Shown here one piece after another: positions 53,162 through 61,277 of a DNA stretch of 64,000 bases. The notes below the pieces were generated by a model. That model did not search any database. It had not been told where the DNA came from and saw nothing but the letters and a program-made list of their open reading frames with translations. The stretch is taken from contig CBDCBW010000004.1 of assembly GCA_965214485.1 (NCBI GenBank), positions 1 to 64,000 of the forward strand, in the 5' to 3' direction. How positions within the stretch are numbered: position 1 is the stretch's first letter; each line of letters opens with the position of its first letter. This stretch comes from JANQRZ01 sp965214485. GTDB taxonomy: Bacteria; Bacteroidota; Rhodothermia; Rhodothermales; JANQRZ01. A program made the translations under genes and the position numbers.

Positions 53162-53192
53162 AACCTTCGCCCCTACACCCTCGACCCAGCCC

Positions 53193-53615
53193 ATGGAACG
53201 CACCCTCGCCATCATCAAGCCCGACGCCGTCCAGCGCGGCCACGCCGGCAAAATCCTCGACCGCATCCTCGCCGAGGGCTTCGCCGTCCGGGCGATGAAG
53301 CTCGTCACCCTCTCCAAGACCGAGGCCGAGGGCTTCTACGCCGTCCACCGCGAGCGCCCGTTCTTCGGCGAGCTGACCGAGTTCATGTCGAGCGGCCCGT
53401 GCGTCCCCCTCGTGCTCGAGCGCGACGGCGCGGTGGCGACGTGGCGCGAGGTCATCGGCGCGACAAACCCGGCGGACGCCGCCGAGGGCACGATCCGCAA
53501 GCAGTTCGCCACGTCCCTCGGCGAGAACGCCGTCCACGGCTCGGACTCCGTCGAGAACGGGAAGCTGGAGAGCGCCTACTTCTTCCCCGAGCACGTCGTC
53601 GTCGCCAACTCGTAG
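53193..53615 (+). CDS. ndk: Nucleoside diphosphate kinase
   Basis: Balances nucleoside triphosphate pools by phosphate transfer through a phospho-His. 140 residues. Begins MERTLAIIKPDAVQRGHAG; the catalytic His is in LGENAVHGSDSVENGKLE near 115; the C-terminus is the usual YFFPEHVV. Followed by a strong terminator, so monocistronic. Confidence 0.97.
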   Translation: MERTLAIIKPDAVQRGHAGKILDRILAEGFAVRAMKLVTLSKTEAEGFYAVHRERPFFGELTEFMSSGPCVPLVLERDGAVATWREVIGATNPADAAEGTIRKQFATSLGENAVHGSDSVENGKLESAYFFPEHVVVANS

Positions 53616-53631
53616 CCTCGGCCCCGGTACC

Positions 53632-53672
53632 AAAGCAGGGCTGCGCCGCAAAAGTCAGCGCAGCCCTGCTTT
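53632..53672. terminator. Strong hairpin terminator behind ndk
   Basis: Perfect 15-bp stem, AAAGCAGGGCTGCGC (53632-53646) and GCGCAGCCCTGCTTT (53658-53672), with an 11-base loop. The A/T ends make it effective in both directions. Confidence 0.85.
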
Positions 53673-53718
53673 ATGTAGAGCGCGCCCGGGCCGACGCGCG
53701 TCTCTCCGGGTGCCGCTT

Positions 53719-53886
53719 CTAGGCCCCGTCACGTGAATCCGGGTCCTGGCTCGGCGAGGCCCCGGAAGGGCCCTGCGGCGTTGTCCTCCTCGCCCGATGC
53801 TACGGCATCTGGCTCGTCGGACGCCTGGCCGGGTCCCTCCAGGGTCTCTCGCTCGCCGACGGACCGACCTACGTGACAGAGCCTAG
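53719..53886. other. 168-bp segment bounded by imperfect inverted repeats
   Basis: Left end CTAGGCCCCGTCACGT (53719-53734) and right end ACGTGACAGAGCCTAG (53871-53886) are inverted, 13 of 16 matching. The inside encodes nothing recognisable. The form is that of a small non-autonomous transposable element. The right end abuts the dispersed repeat at 53883-53940. Confidence 0.35.
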
Positions 53887-53940
53887 GGCAGGATCAAGGG
53901 GTCTTCTGCGGTTCGGACGGCGTCGAGGGCAGGGAGGGAC
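53883..53940 (-). repeat. Dispersed repeat, copy 2 (other copy at 28327-28384)
   Basis: Reverse-complement partner of the repeat at 28327-28384, including the CGGTTCGGACGGCGTCGAGG part. It lies in the 408-bp gap between ndk and the minus-strand aminotransferase; nothing else in the gap looks coding. Confidence 0.75.
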
Positions 53941-54023
53941 GGAGGGGGGGCGGGGCCAGGTAAGGGGGCGGCGCGCCGGAAGCGCAGCCCGGATGCGCCA
54001 CAAGCACACGGCCCCGGCGGGCT

Positions 54024-55214
54024 CTACGCCGCGACCCGCCCGAAGGCGGCGAGGAGGTGGCGGCAGGCCTCTTCGAGCACCGGCATTCGCTTGGCGTAGC
54101 AGAAGCGGAGGAAGAAGCGCCCGTCCCCGGCGTCGGCGAAGAACGAGTTGCCGGGGACCGCGGCGACGCCCGCCTCGCGGATCAGCGTGTCGCACGCGGC
54201 GCGGTCGTCCTCGAACCCGTCGCGCTGCCGGGCGAGGGCCTCGAAGTTCGCCAGGACGTAGTACGCCCCCTCGGGCCACGTGAACGTGAAGCCGCAGCGC
54301 TCCAGCGTCTCGCACATCAGCGTGCGCTTGGCGGCGTAGGCGGCCCGCATCTCGGCGAAGTACGCCGCCCGGTCCATCGCGAACGCCTCGGCGACGCCGT
54401 GCTGGAGCGGCGACGGCGCGCAGATGAAGACCAGGTCGTTGATCAGCCCCATCCGCTCGGCGACCGAGGCCGGGCCGACGGCGTAGCCGAGCCGCCACCC
54501 GGTCATGTTGTAGGTCTTCGAGAAGCCCGAGAGCGTGACCGTCCGAGGGTAGGCCCCCGGCAGCGAGCCGAGGGAGACGTGCTCGCGCCCGCCGTAGGTC
54601 ATGTACTCGTAGATCTCGTCGGTGATGGCCCAGAGGTCGTGCCGCTCCAGGATCGCCAGCATCCTCTCCAGCTCGTCACGCGACCAGACTTTGCCGCACG
54701 GGTTCGACGGGGTGCAGACGAGCACGGCCTTCGTGCGCTCGGTGATCAGCGCCTCGACCTCGTCGAAGTCGATCCGCCAGTCCGGGGCGTGGAGCTTGGC
54801 CGTGACGCGCCGGACGCCGAAGAGGTCGAGCAGCCCGGTGTGGTAGCCGTAGAACGGCTCGAAGACGAGGCACTCGTCGCCGGGCTCGAAGAGCGTGAGG
54901 CACGCCGCCACGAAGGCCCCCGTCGAGCCTACCGAGACCACCACCTCGTCGTCGTCGGCGACGGGGAGGCGGTTGAAGCTCCGCGCCTTCTCGGCGATCC
55001 CGGCGCGGAGCTTCTCGATCCCGGCGTACGAAGTGTAGATCGAGCGGTCGCCGTCGATGGCGGCCTTCGCGCCGGCTTTGACCGCGTCCGGGGTCGGGAG
55101 GTCGCAGATGCCCTGGCCGAGGTTGATGCCGCGTGCGGCGTTGACGGCGAAGGTGACGGCGCGGATGTCGCTCTGGCGGAGGGCGTCGGTGCGGGCGGCG
55201 AGCGGCTTGGGCAT
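54024..55214 (-). CDS. Class I/II aminotransferase (KAT/MtnE-like)
   Basis: PLP enzyme, 396 residues. GINLGQGICDLPTPDAVKAG near 33 and LVCTPSNPCGKVWSRDELER near 177, PLP Lys in LSGFSKTYNMTGWRLGY near 230, C-terminal FFLRFCYAKRM Arg. The GQGxxDxxTP opening and NPCGK are those of kynurenine/methionine (glutamine-oxoacid) aminotransferases rather than aspartate ones. A role in aromatic or methionine-salvage transamination is likely; the substrate is not fixed by sequence. ATG 55214; the frame upstream is noncoding. Confidence 0.85.
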   Translation of the reverse strand: MPKPLAARTDALRQSDIRAVTFAVNAARGINLGQGICDLPTPDAVKAGAKAAIDGDRSIYTSYAGIEKLRAGIAEKARSFNRLPVADDDEVVVSVGSTGAFVAACLTLFEPGDECLVFEPFYGYHTGLLDLFGVRRVTAKLHAPDWRIDFDEVEALITERTKAVLVCTPSNPCGKVWSRDELERMLAILERHDLWAITDEIYEYMTYGGREHVSLGSLPGAYPRTVTLSGFSKTYNMTGWRLGYAVGPASVAERMGLINDLVFICAPSPLQHGVAEAFAMDRAAYFAEMRAAYAAKRTLMCETLERCGFTFTWPEGAYYVLANFEALARQRDGFEDDRAACDTLIREAGVAAVPGNSFFADAGDGRFFLRFCYAKRMPVLEEACRHLLAAFGRVAA

Positions 55215-55375
55215 CGGGACGGAGGGATCGGGAGAGTGGGGAGGGTAGATCGACGTGCTACCAACCGGCGCGGCATCGAGCCGTTGGGCGAGGCGAGGCG
55301 GCCGCAGAGACGAGAAGCGCGCGCCGGTGCGTTCGTGCCGGGTACTTTGCCGCGTCTTCACCAGCCTCCCCTGCT

Positions 55376-56811
55376 ATGCGCCACGCTCTGCTCTGTTCGC
55401 TGCTCGGCCTCGCCGCCGCCGTGCCCGTCGCCGCGCAGCCGCTCGTGACCTCGACCGCTGAGGCCCGCGACGACGTGTCGCTGACGGTCTACAACCAGAA
55501 CTTCGCCGTCGTCCGCGAGGTCCGGCCCCTCGCCTGCGCCCGGGCACCAACCTCGTCCGGTTCGAGGACGTGCCCACGCAAATCGACCCGACCTCGCTGG
55601 CGCTCAAGGCGCTCTCGGACCCCGACGCCGTGCTCGTGCAGGAGCAGAACTACCAGTACGACCTGGTCAGCCGGGAGACGCTCCTCGACAAGTCCGTCGG
55701 CAAGCGCATCCGGTTCGTCGAGACGCAGCCCGACGGGAGCGAGGCCATCGTCGAGGCGACGTTGCTGAGCCAGCCCAGCCAGGGCACGGTCGTCCAGCTC
55801 GACGACGGGCGCGTGCTGCTTCACCCGCCGGGGAGGATCATCCTCGACGGCCTGCCCGAGGGCTTGGTCTCGCGGCCGTCGCTCCTGTGGCGGCTCGACG
55901 CGGCGCGCGGCGGGACCTACCCGACCGAGGTCTCGTACCTCACCAACGGCATCACCTGGACCGCCGACTACGTCGCCGTCATCAACGAGGCCGAGGACGC
56001 CGTGGATCTAACGGGCTGGGTGACGCTGGACAACCGCAGCGGCGCGACCTACCGCGACGCCGAGCTCCAGCTCATGGCCGGCGACGTGCGCAGGGTGCAG
56101 GAGTACCAGGAGGTGGCGGTGACCTACGAGCGGCCGATCGTCCAGCGCGACGCCATCGGGGTGCCCGAACCGGCATTCGGCCAAGAGGCGTTCTTCGAGT
56201 ACCACCTCTACACCCTCGACGGGCGCACCACCATCGGCCAGAACGAGACGAAGCAGATGACGCTGCTCGCCGCCGCGGACGTGGGCGTGCGCCGCCGCCT
56301 CGTCTTTGACCCGCAGCGCCGGCGGACCTACGGCCGGGGCCGGCAGGGCGGTTCCACGCAGGAGGCGGGGCTGAGCATCATGCTGGAGATGAAAAACACG
56401 GAGGCGAACCGCATGGGGATGCCGCTCCCGAAGGGCAAGGTCCGGCTCTACAAGTCCGACGCGCGCGGCAACCTCCAATTCCTCGGCGAAGACCTGATCG
56501 ACCACACGCCGCGCAATGAGGAGGTCCGGCTCTACGTCGGCGACGCCTTCGACGTGGTCGGCACCCAGATCGTCAAAGACGAACGGCGGCCCGCCTCCGA
56601 CACGGTCGAACAGGACGTCGAGGTGTCGATCCGCAACCGGAAGGAGACCACGACCGAGGTCGTCGTGATCGCTCGCGGCTACGCGGAGTGGTCGATCTTG
56701 CAGAGCAACCGCGAGTTCGACCGGCTCGACGCCCACACCGCCGAGTTCCCGGTCACGCTGCAACCCGACGAGGAGCTTACGCTGACTTACACCACCCGAA
56801 GCTCGTGGTAG
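55376..56811 (+). pseudogene. DUF4139 protein with a single-base frameshift
   Basis: Secreted protein: signal MRHALLCSLLGLAAAVPVAA, then DDVSLTVYNQNFAVVREVRP. Near 55526-55529 (CCCC) the frame must shift by minus one to continue RPGTNLVRFEDVPTQIDPTS, the DUF4139 N-terminal pattern, through GTYPTEVSYLTNGITWTADY and EADVEVSIR-like tail motifs to TAG 56809-56811. The second part alone begins at 55570 without a signal peptide. A base lost in the C-run, real or a sequencing error, is the simplest reading. Function of the family unknown. Its end overlaps the DUF1343 gene by seven bases. Confidence 0.8.
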
Positions 56812-58040
56812 CCCTCGCGCTCCTGCTGCTCGGCGCGCTCGCGCCGCCCGACCCCGCAGGCGTCGTGACCGGCGCGCAGCGGCTCGTCGACTCCGGCTTC
56901 GCCGCGCTCGGCGGGCAGACCGTCGGCCTCGTGACGAACCACACGGCGACGGTGGAGACCGCGGACGGCGGGCCGGGCCACCTCATCGACCGGCTGCACG
57001 CGGCCCCGAACGTGAGGCTCGCCGCGCTCTTCGGGCCGGAGCACGGGCTGCGCGGCACGGTCGAGGCCGGGGCCGCCGTCGGGAGCGGGACCGACGCGGC
57101 GACGGGCGTGCCGGTCTTCAGCCTCTACGGCGCGTCGAAGACCCCGCCGCCCGAGGCGCTGGAAAACCTCGACGCGCTCGTCTTCGACATGCAGGACATC
57201 GGTGCCCGGTTCTACACGTACGTCTCGACGATGGGCCGCGCGATGCAGGCCGCCGCCGCTGCCGGCCTCCCCTTCGTCGTCCTCGACCGGCCGAACCCGC
57301 TCGGCGGACGGGCGAGCGGATTCGTGCTGGAGCCGGAGCACGCCTCGTTCGTCGGCCTCTACCCGGTCCCGATTCAGCACGGGCTGACGGTGGGCGAGCT
57401 GGCCCGGATGATCGCCGGCGAGGGCTGGCTCCCCGGCCTCGATTCGCTCGACCTCCGGGTCGTCGAGGTGACGGGCTGGCACCGGGCGATGCTGGGGCCG
57501 GGCGGGCGGGAGTTCGTCCCGACGAGCCCCAACATCCCGAGCTTCGAGACGGCGCTCGTCTACCCCGGCGTCGCCCTCTTCGAGGGCACGGTTGTGAGCG
57601 AAGGGCGCGGGACCGACGCGCCGTTCCTGCTCGTCGGCGCGCCGTGGCTCGAGGCCGGCGCGCTCGCCGACACGCTCAACCGGCGGGGCCTGCCGGGCGT
57701 TCGGTTCGAGGCAGAGCGCTTCGCCCCGCGCTCGATCCCCGGCGTCGCTGCCCGTCCGAAGTTCGAGGGCGAAAACGTCCGCGGGGTGCGCCTTCTCGTC
57801 ACCGATGCGGCGGCGGTTCGTCCGGTCGAGCTGGGCGTCCACCTCCTGCACGCGGTCTATCACCGCCGCCCGCCCGACGCCGCGTTCTTCGACGCGGACT
57901 GGCTCGCCCGGCTCGCCGGCACGCGGCGGCTCCAACGGATGATCGAGGCCGGGGCCCGGCCCGAGGCGGTCGTCGGCGCGTGGCAGGCCGAGGTGGCTGC
58001 GTTCGAGGAGGCGCGGCGGGCGTACCTGCTGTACGAGTAG
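56805..58040 (+). CDS. DUF1343 (NamZ-like) secreted protein
   Basis: 411 residues from GTG 56805, with a short signal peptide MVALALLLLGALAPPDPAG. Family pattern throughout: GQTVGLVTNHTATVETADGG, LAALFGPEHGLRGTVEAGAA, LVFDMQDIGARFYTYVSTMG, VLDRPNPLGGRASGFVLEPE, VYPGVALFEGTVVSEGRGTD. Some members are exo-beta-N-acetylmuramidases of peptidoglycan recycling; others are untested. The start overlaps the DUF4139 stop, which suggests coupling. Confidence 0.88.
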   Translation: MVALALLLLGALAPPDPAGVVTGAQRLVDSGFAALGGQTVGLVTNHTATVETADGGPGHLIDRLHAAPNVRLAALFGPEHGLRGTVEAGAAVGSGTDAATGVPVFSLYGASKTPPPEALENLDALVFDMQDIGARFYTYVSTMGRAMQAAAAAGLPFVVLDRPNPLGGRASGFVLEPEHASFVGLYPVPIQHGLTVGELARMIAGEGWLPGLDSLDLRVVEVTGWHRAMLGPGGREFVPTSPNIPSFETALVYPGVALFEGTVVSEGRGTDAPFLLVGAPWLEAGALADTLNRRGLPGVRFEAERFAPRSIPGVAARPKFEGENVRGVRLLVTDAAAVRPVELGVHLLHAVYHRRPPDAAFFDADWLARLAGTRRLQRMIEAGARPEAVVGAWQAEVAAFEEARRAYLLYE

Positions 58041-58074
58041 CCGTCACCGAGCGGCCGTCACCGAGCGGCCGTCA
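58041..58074. repeat. 14-bp tandem repeat at the end of the DUF1343 gene
   Basis: CCGTCACCGAGCGG twice plus a partial unit, starting on the base after the DUF1343 stop and running into the stop of the convergent gene. Confidence 0.9.
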
Positions 58075-58626
58075 GTCCGGTCGGAAGCTCTGCACCATCG
58101 CCTCGAAGGCGGGCTGCGACGCCTCGAAGCGGCGGGCCGGAGCGGTGCCGGTCAGCGTGTAGGCGCGTCCGCCCGCCAGGACCAGGTACGCCAGCACCCG
58201 GAGCCGCCGCCCGCCGTAGGTGTGCTCGTAGACGAACCGCCGCGCCGGCAGCGCGCCGACCGTCGCCTCGCCCGCCTCGACGGCCTCGAACGCCGCGAGC
58301 TCGCTGCGCAGGGTGACGAACTCCCGGCGGTACGCCTCCTCGAGGGGCCGGCCCGCCGCCATCCCCTCGACCGAGACGTTGAGGTTGGGGCGGAAGCCGT
58401 CCGCCGACCGAGGGCTCAGCACCAGAAGAGCCGCGCCGCTCACGTCCTGCCGCGCCGTCCACCCCGCCGGCGCGGTGAGGCCGAAGGCGAGGCGGTACGC
58501 CTCGCGGTCCGCCTCGCGGTCCGCTCCGGTCGCGGGCTGAGCGTCGGCGGACTCGCCCCACGCACACACCGCCAGGACGAGGAGGCTGCGCACGAGCCTG
58601 CGCCAGGCTATCGGAAGGAGGGGCAC
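58072..58626 (-). CDS. Secreted protein, DcrB/PsbP-like
   Basis: 184 residues from GTG 58626. Signal region RRLVRSLLVLAVCAWGESAD. The mature part YRLAFGLTAPAGWTARQDVS, GAALLVLSPRSADGFRPNLN, RRFVYEHTYGGRRLRVLAYL and EASQPAFEAMVQSFRPD follows the small alpha/beta PsbP/DcrB-like fold (APAGW, terminal F-x-SF). Such proteins are periplasmic or lipoproteins of unknown role. The start codon is chosen for the signal peptide; the frame is open to 58743. Confidence 0.7.
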   Translation of the reverse strand: MPLLPIAWRRLVRSLLVLAVCAWGESADAQPATGADREADREAYRLAFGLTAPAGWTARQDVSGAALLVLSPRSADGFRPNLNVSVEGMAAGRPLEEAYRREFVTLRSELAAFEAVEAGEATVGALPARRFVYEHTYGGRRLRVLAYLVLAGGRAYTLTGTAPARRFEASQPAFEAMVQSFRPD

Positions 58627-58938
58627 GGCGGGGTTCTGTTTAGGACTGCTGATCAGGACTGCTGAGCCGCGCCGCCCGGTCCCGACGGCCCCGCCCAGCG
58701 AAAGGGGGGAGCCGAAGCTAGACGCCGCGCCGGACTTAGGCAATGCCGTTGTTTACGCGCCCCTTGCTCCCGCTCGGCGGCGAGGCGACGATTCGCCCGC
58801 CCTCGGTTCCATTTTCCACCGCTCGCCGCGGCCGGGTTCTGCGTCTACGAATCCGGTCCCGGTCCAGCTCCGTTCGCCCTTCTGGCCCGATCTATGCGGG
58901 ACGGGGGGCACCCTGTTTTGTTGAACGCGCACCCTCCG

Positions 58939-59076
58939 ATGACTTCTTACGTGTCCTTCGCACTCGGCACGGCGCTGATCGTCGGCGCGGGCTGGCTCGC
59001 CCGCCGCCGCTACACGCCCGCCGCCTCGCTCCGACCGGCCCCCGGCTTCACCAACGACGACATCGTCTGGCTGTAG
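58939..59076 (+). CDS. Very small single-helix membrane protein
   Basis: 45 residues: MTSYVSFALGTALIVGAGWL is a membrane helix, followed by ARRRYTPAASLRPAPGF and a polar tail. Compact, codon use like its neighbours. It sits between the convergent DcrB-like gene and bshB1. No family recognised; could be a chance frame. Confidence 0.4.
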   Translation: MTSYVSFALGTALIVGAGWLARRRYTPAASLRPAPGFTNDDIVWL

Positions 59077-59089
59077 CTTTTTTCGCGGG

Positions 59090-59854
59090 CTACCGGAAGC
59101 GCTTTTCTGCGCCGAGCACCGCCACCAGGTCCCCGACCCCGACCGGGCCGTGCCGGTAGAGCAGCGGCTCCCCGAAGGTCGCGCCGATGCGGTAGCCCCA
59201 GTCCCGCGCCCGCGCCTCGACCCACCGGAAGAAGGCAGGGTTCGAGATGAACGTCTCCGGCTCGCCCGCCTCGGGCTCGTAGTCCGGGTTGAAGAACTGG
59301 CTCTTGAACGCCCGCAGCGCCGCCGTCCGCTGCTCCCAGACGTCGGAGACGTCCACGACGAACGTCGGCTCGAACGGGATCGACTGCATGTAGTGGAGGA
59401 CGTGGCTCGGGCGCCACGGCTCCTGCGGCGTCCCGTCGTCCTCGAAGGTTTCGAGCTTGCGCAGGCCGCCGTAGAACAGCGCGTCCAGGGCGAGCCGGGC
59501 GGCGTCGCCGTGGTCCGGGTGCCGGTCTTCGGGCGCGTTGACGAGGACGATGGGGGGCCGGTAGCGCCGGACGAGCCGGACGATTTTCTCCCGGTTCGAC
59601 GGGGTGTTTCGGATGTCCCCGTCCGGCAAGCCCAGGTTGTCCCGCGCGGCGAGGCCGAGAATCTCAGCAGCGGCCGTGGCCTCCTCCATGCGCCCCTCGG
59701 GCGTCCCCCGGCTGCCGAGCTCGCCGCGCGTGAAGTCCACGACGCCGGTCCGATGGCCGTCGCGGGCGAGGACGCACATCGTCCCGCCGGCGCACAGCTC
59801 GACGTCGTCCGGGTGGGCGGCGAGGGCGAGGACGTCGAGGGCGGGCTCAGGCAT
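59090..59854 (-). CDS. bshB1: Bacillithiol biosynthesis deacetylase BshB1
   Basis: Removes acetyl from GlcNAc-malate, the second step of bacillithiol synthesis. 254 residues. Zinc motif LAAHPDDVELCAGGT near 11-25, FTRGELGSRGTPEGR, EDRHPDHGDAARLALDALFY near 108, PSHVLHYMQSIPFEP. The BshB1 branch is recognisable from PDGDIRN and the HYMQS segment. The genome therefore probably uses bacillithiol. Overlaps the end of the antiporter gene by eight bases, so cotranscribed. Confidence 0.92.
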   Translation of the reverse strand: MPEPALDVLALAAHPDDVELCAGGTMCVLARDGHRTGVVDFTRGELGSRGTPEGRMEEATAAAEILGLAARDNLGLPDGDIRNTPSNREKIVRLVRRYRPPIVLVNAPEDRHPDHGDAARLALDALFYGGLRKLETFEDDGTPQEPWRPSHVLHYMQSIPFEPTFVVDVSDVWEQRTAALRAFKSQFFNPDYEPEAGEPETFISNPAFFRWVEARARDWGYRIGATFGEPLLYRHGPVGVGDLVAVLGAEKRFR

Positions 59855-61211
59855 CGGTCTCGGGCGGAGCGTCGTCGTCGTCCGTTTCCATGCTGTGCGC
59901 GGCGCGCTCCTCGCGCTTCGAGCGCTTGGAGTACCACGCCATGATCGGCGTCACCGAGAGGCCGTGGACCGTCACGCTGATGGCAATGACGAGGAGGACG
60001 ATGCTGAGGATGCGCCCCGAGAACAGGTCGTAGACGCCGTGGTTCTCGGCGTACATCAGGTAGTAGATCGAGCCGATCCCCCGGATGCCGAACCACGCGA
60101 TGAGCTCGCGCTGCAGGCCCGTCGTGGCCGAGCCGAGCAGGCCGAGCCACACCGAGACCGGGCGGATGACGACGAACAGCACGCCGGTGAAGAGGAGCGC
60201 GTCGCTCCCCCAGTCGGCGTAGGTGAGGAGGGCCCCGACGAGGATGACGAGCGCGACCCCGCCGATCCGCTCGAGCTGCTCCGCGAAGCCGAGCACCGCC
60301 GAGGCCATGTAGGCCGGGGCGGCCTCCGCATCGACGGCAACTTCTTCCGCTCGGCCCTCGCGCGCGGTGGACTCCACTTCCTCCGTCGGCTTGTCGCCGG
60401 TGTGGCGGCGCTCCTCGAAGCGCAGCGCGAGGCCCGCCGCGAAGACCGCGAGGAAGGCGTAGGTGTGGGCGAAGAGCGCGAGGCCGTAGCTCAGCGCGAC
60501 CAGGCCGAGCGCGAGAAAGTCGTCCAGCCCGACGGCCTCCTCGTGCTCGCGCCGGAGGTAGACCACGAGCCGCCCCACGGCCAGCCCGAGCACCGCCCCC
60601 ACGCCGATCCCGCCGATCACCGCCCACACCACATCCACCGCGACCCACCGCCAGCCGTACTCGCCCAGCTCGTGCAGCCCGAGCAGGCCCAGGCCGAGCA
60701 TGACGAAGGGGAACGCCGCCCCGTCGTTGAACCCGGCTTCGCCCGTCAGGCTGAAGCGGAGCCGGTCCCGGTCGTCCGGGTTCTCGATCTGCACGTCCGA
60801 GGCGAGCACCGGGTCGGTCGGCGCGAGGACGGCACCGAGGAGCACGGCGGCCCCGAGGGGGAGGCCGAGCAGGACCACGCCCGCGAGCGCGACGAGGCCG
60901 ACCGTGAGCGCCATCGAGACCGTCGCGAGGCGGAGCGGGAGCTTCCAGCGCCCGTCGTGGAGCGGCGTGCGGAGCTTGAGCCCGGCGGCGAAGAGCGAGA
61001 GGATGACCGCGACCTCGGCCAGCCGCTCGAGCGTCGCCGCCTGCTCGATCGGGTCGATGACGAGCAGCCCGAGGCCGAGCGGCCCGATCCCGAGGCCGAC
61101 CAAAAGGTAGAGCTGCGCCGCCGAGAGCGGAAGCCGCTTGACCAGGGTCCCGGCCAGCGCCATCAGCGTGAGCACGAAGCCGGCGACGAGAAACCAGTAG
61201 TTGAAGTCCAT
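59847..61211 (-). CDS. CPA1-type Na+(K+)/H+ antiporter
   Basis: 454 residues, about twelve membrane helices. The transport core has GAVLAPTDPVLASDVQI near 127 and GEAGFNDGAAFPFVMLGLGL near 155, the ND pair of electroneutral CPA1 exchangers. A charged loop lies near 290 (GDKPTEEVESTAREGRAEEV) and the C-terminal tail is acidic (ETDDDDAPPETD). ATG 61211. Ends eight bases into bshB1. Confidence 0.88.
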   Translation of the reverse strand: MDFNYWFLVAGFVLTLMALAGTLVKRLPLSAAQLYLLVGLGIGPLGLGLLVIDPIEQAATLERLAEVAVILSLFAAGLKLRTPLHDGRWKLPLRLATVSMALTVGLVALAGVVLLGLPLGAAVLLGAVLAPTDPVLASDVQIENPDDRDRLRFSLTGEAGFNDGAAFPFVMLGLGLLGLHELGEYGWRWVAVDVVWAVIGGIGVGAVLGLAVGRLVVYLRREHEEAVGLDDFLALGLVALSYGLALFAHTYAFLAVFAAGLALRFEERRHTGDKPTEEVESTAREGRAEEVAVDAEAAPAYMASAVLGFAEQLERIGGVALVILVGALLTYADWGSDALLFTGVLFVVIRPVSVWLGLLGSATTGLQRELIAWFGIRGIGSIYYLMYAENHGVYDLFSGRILSIVLLVIAISVTVHGLSVTPIMAWYSKRSKREERAAHSMETDDDDAPPETDA

Positions 61212-61277
61212 AGGCGCTAGACGGGCCGGGGGTGGGCACGCGAGCCGCAGCATACCGCCATGCGCCGGATCGCCACG

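Noticed and set aside
53745..53775. SRP RNA-like GGAA tetraloop
   Set aside because: CCCCGGAAGGG forms a stem-loop, but the flanking internal-loop bases of SRP RNA (AGCAG side) are absent.
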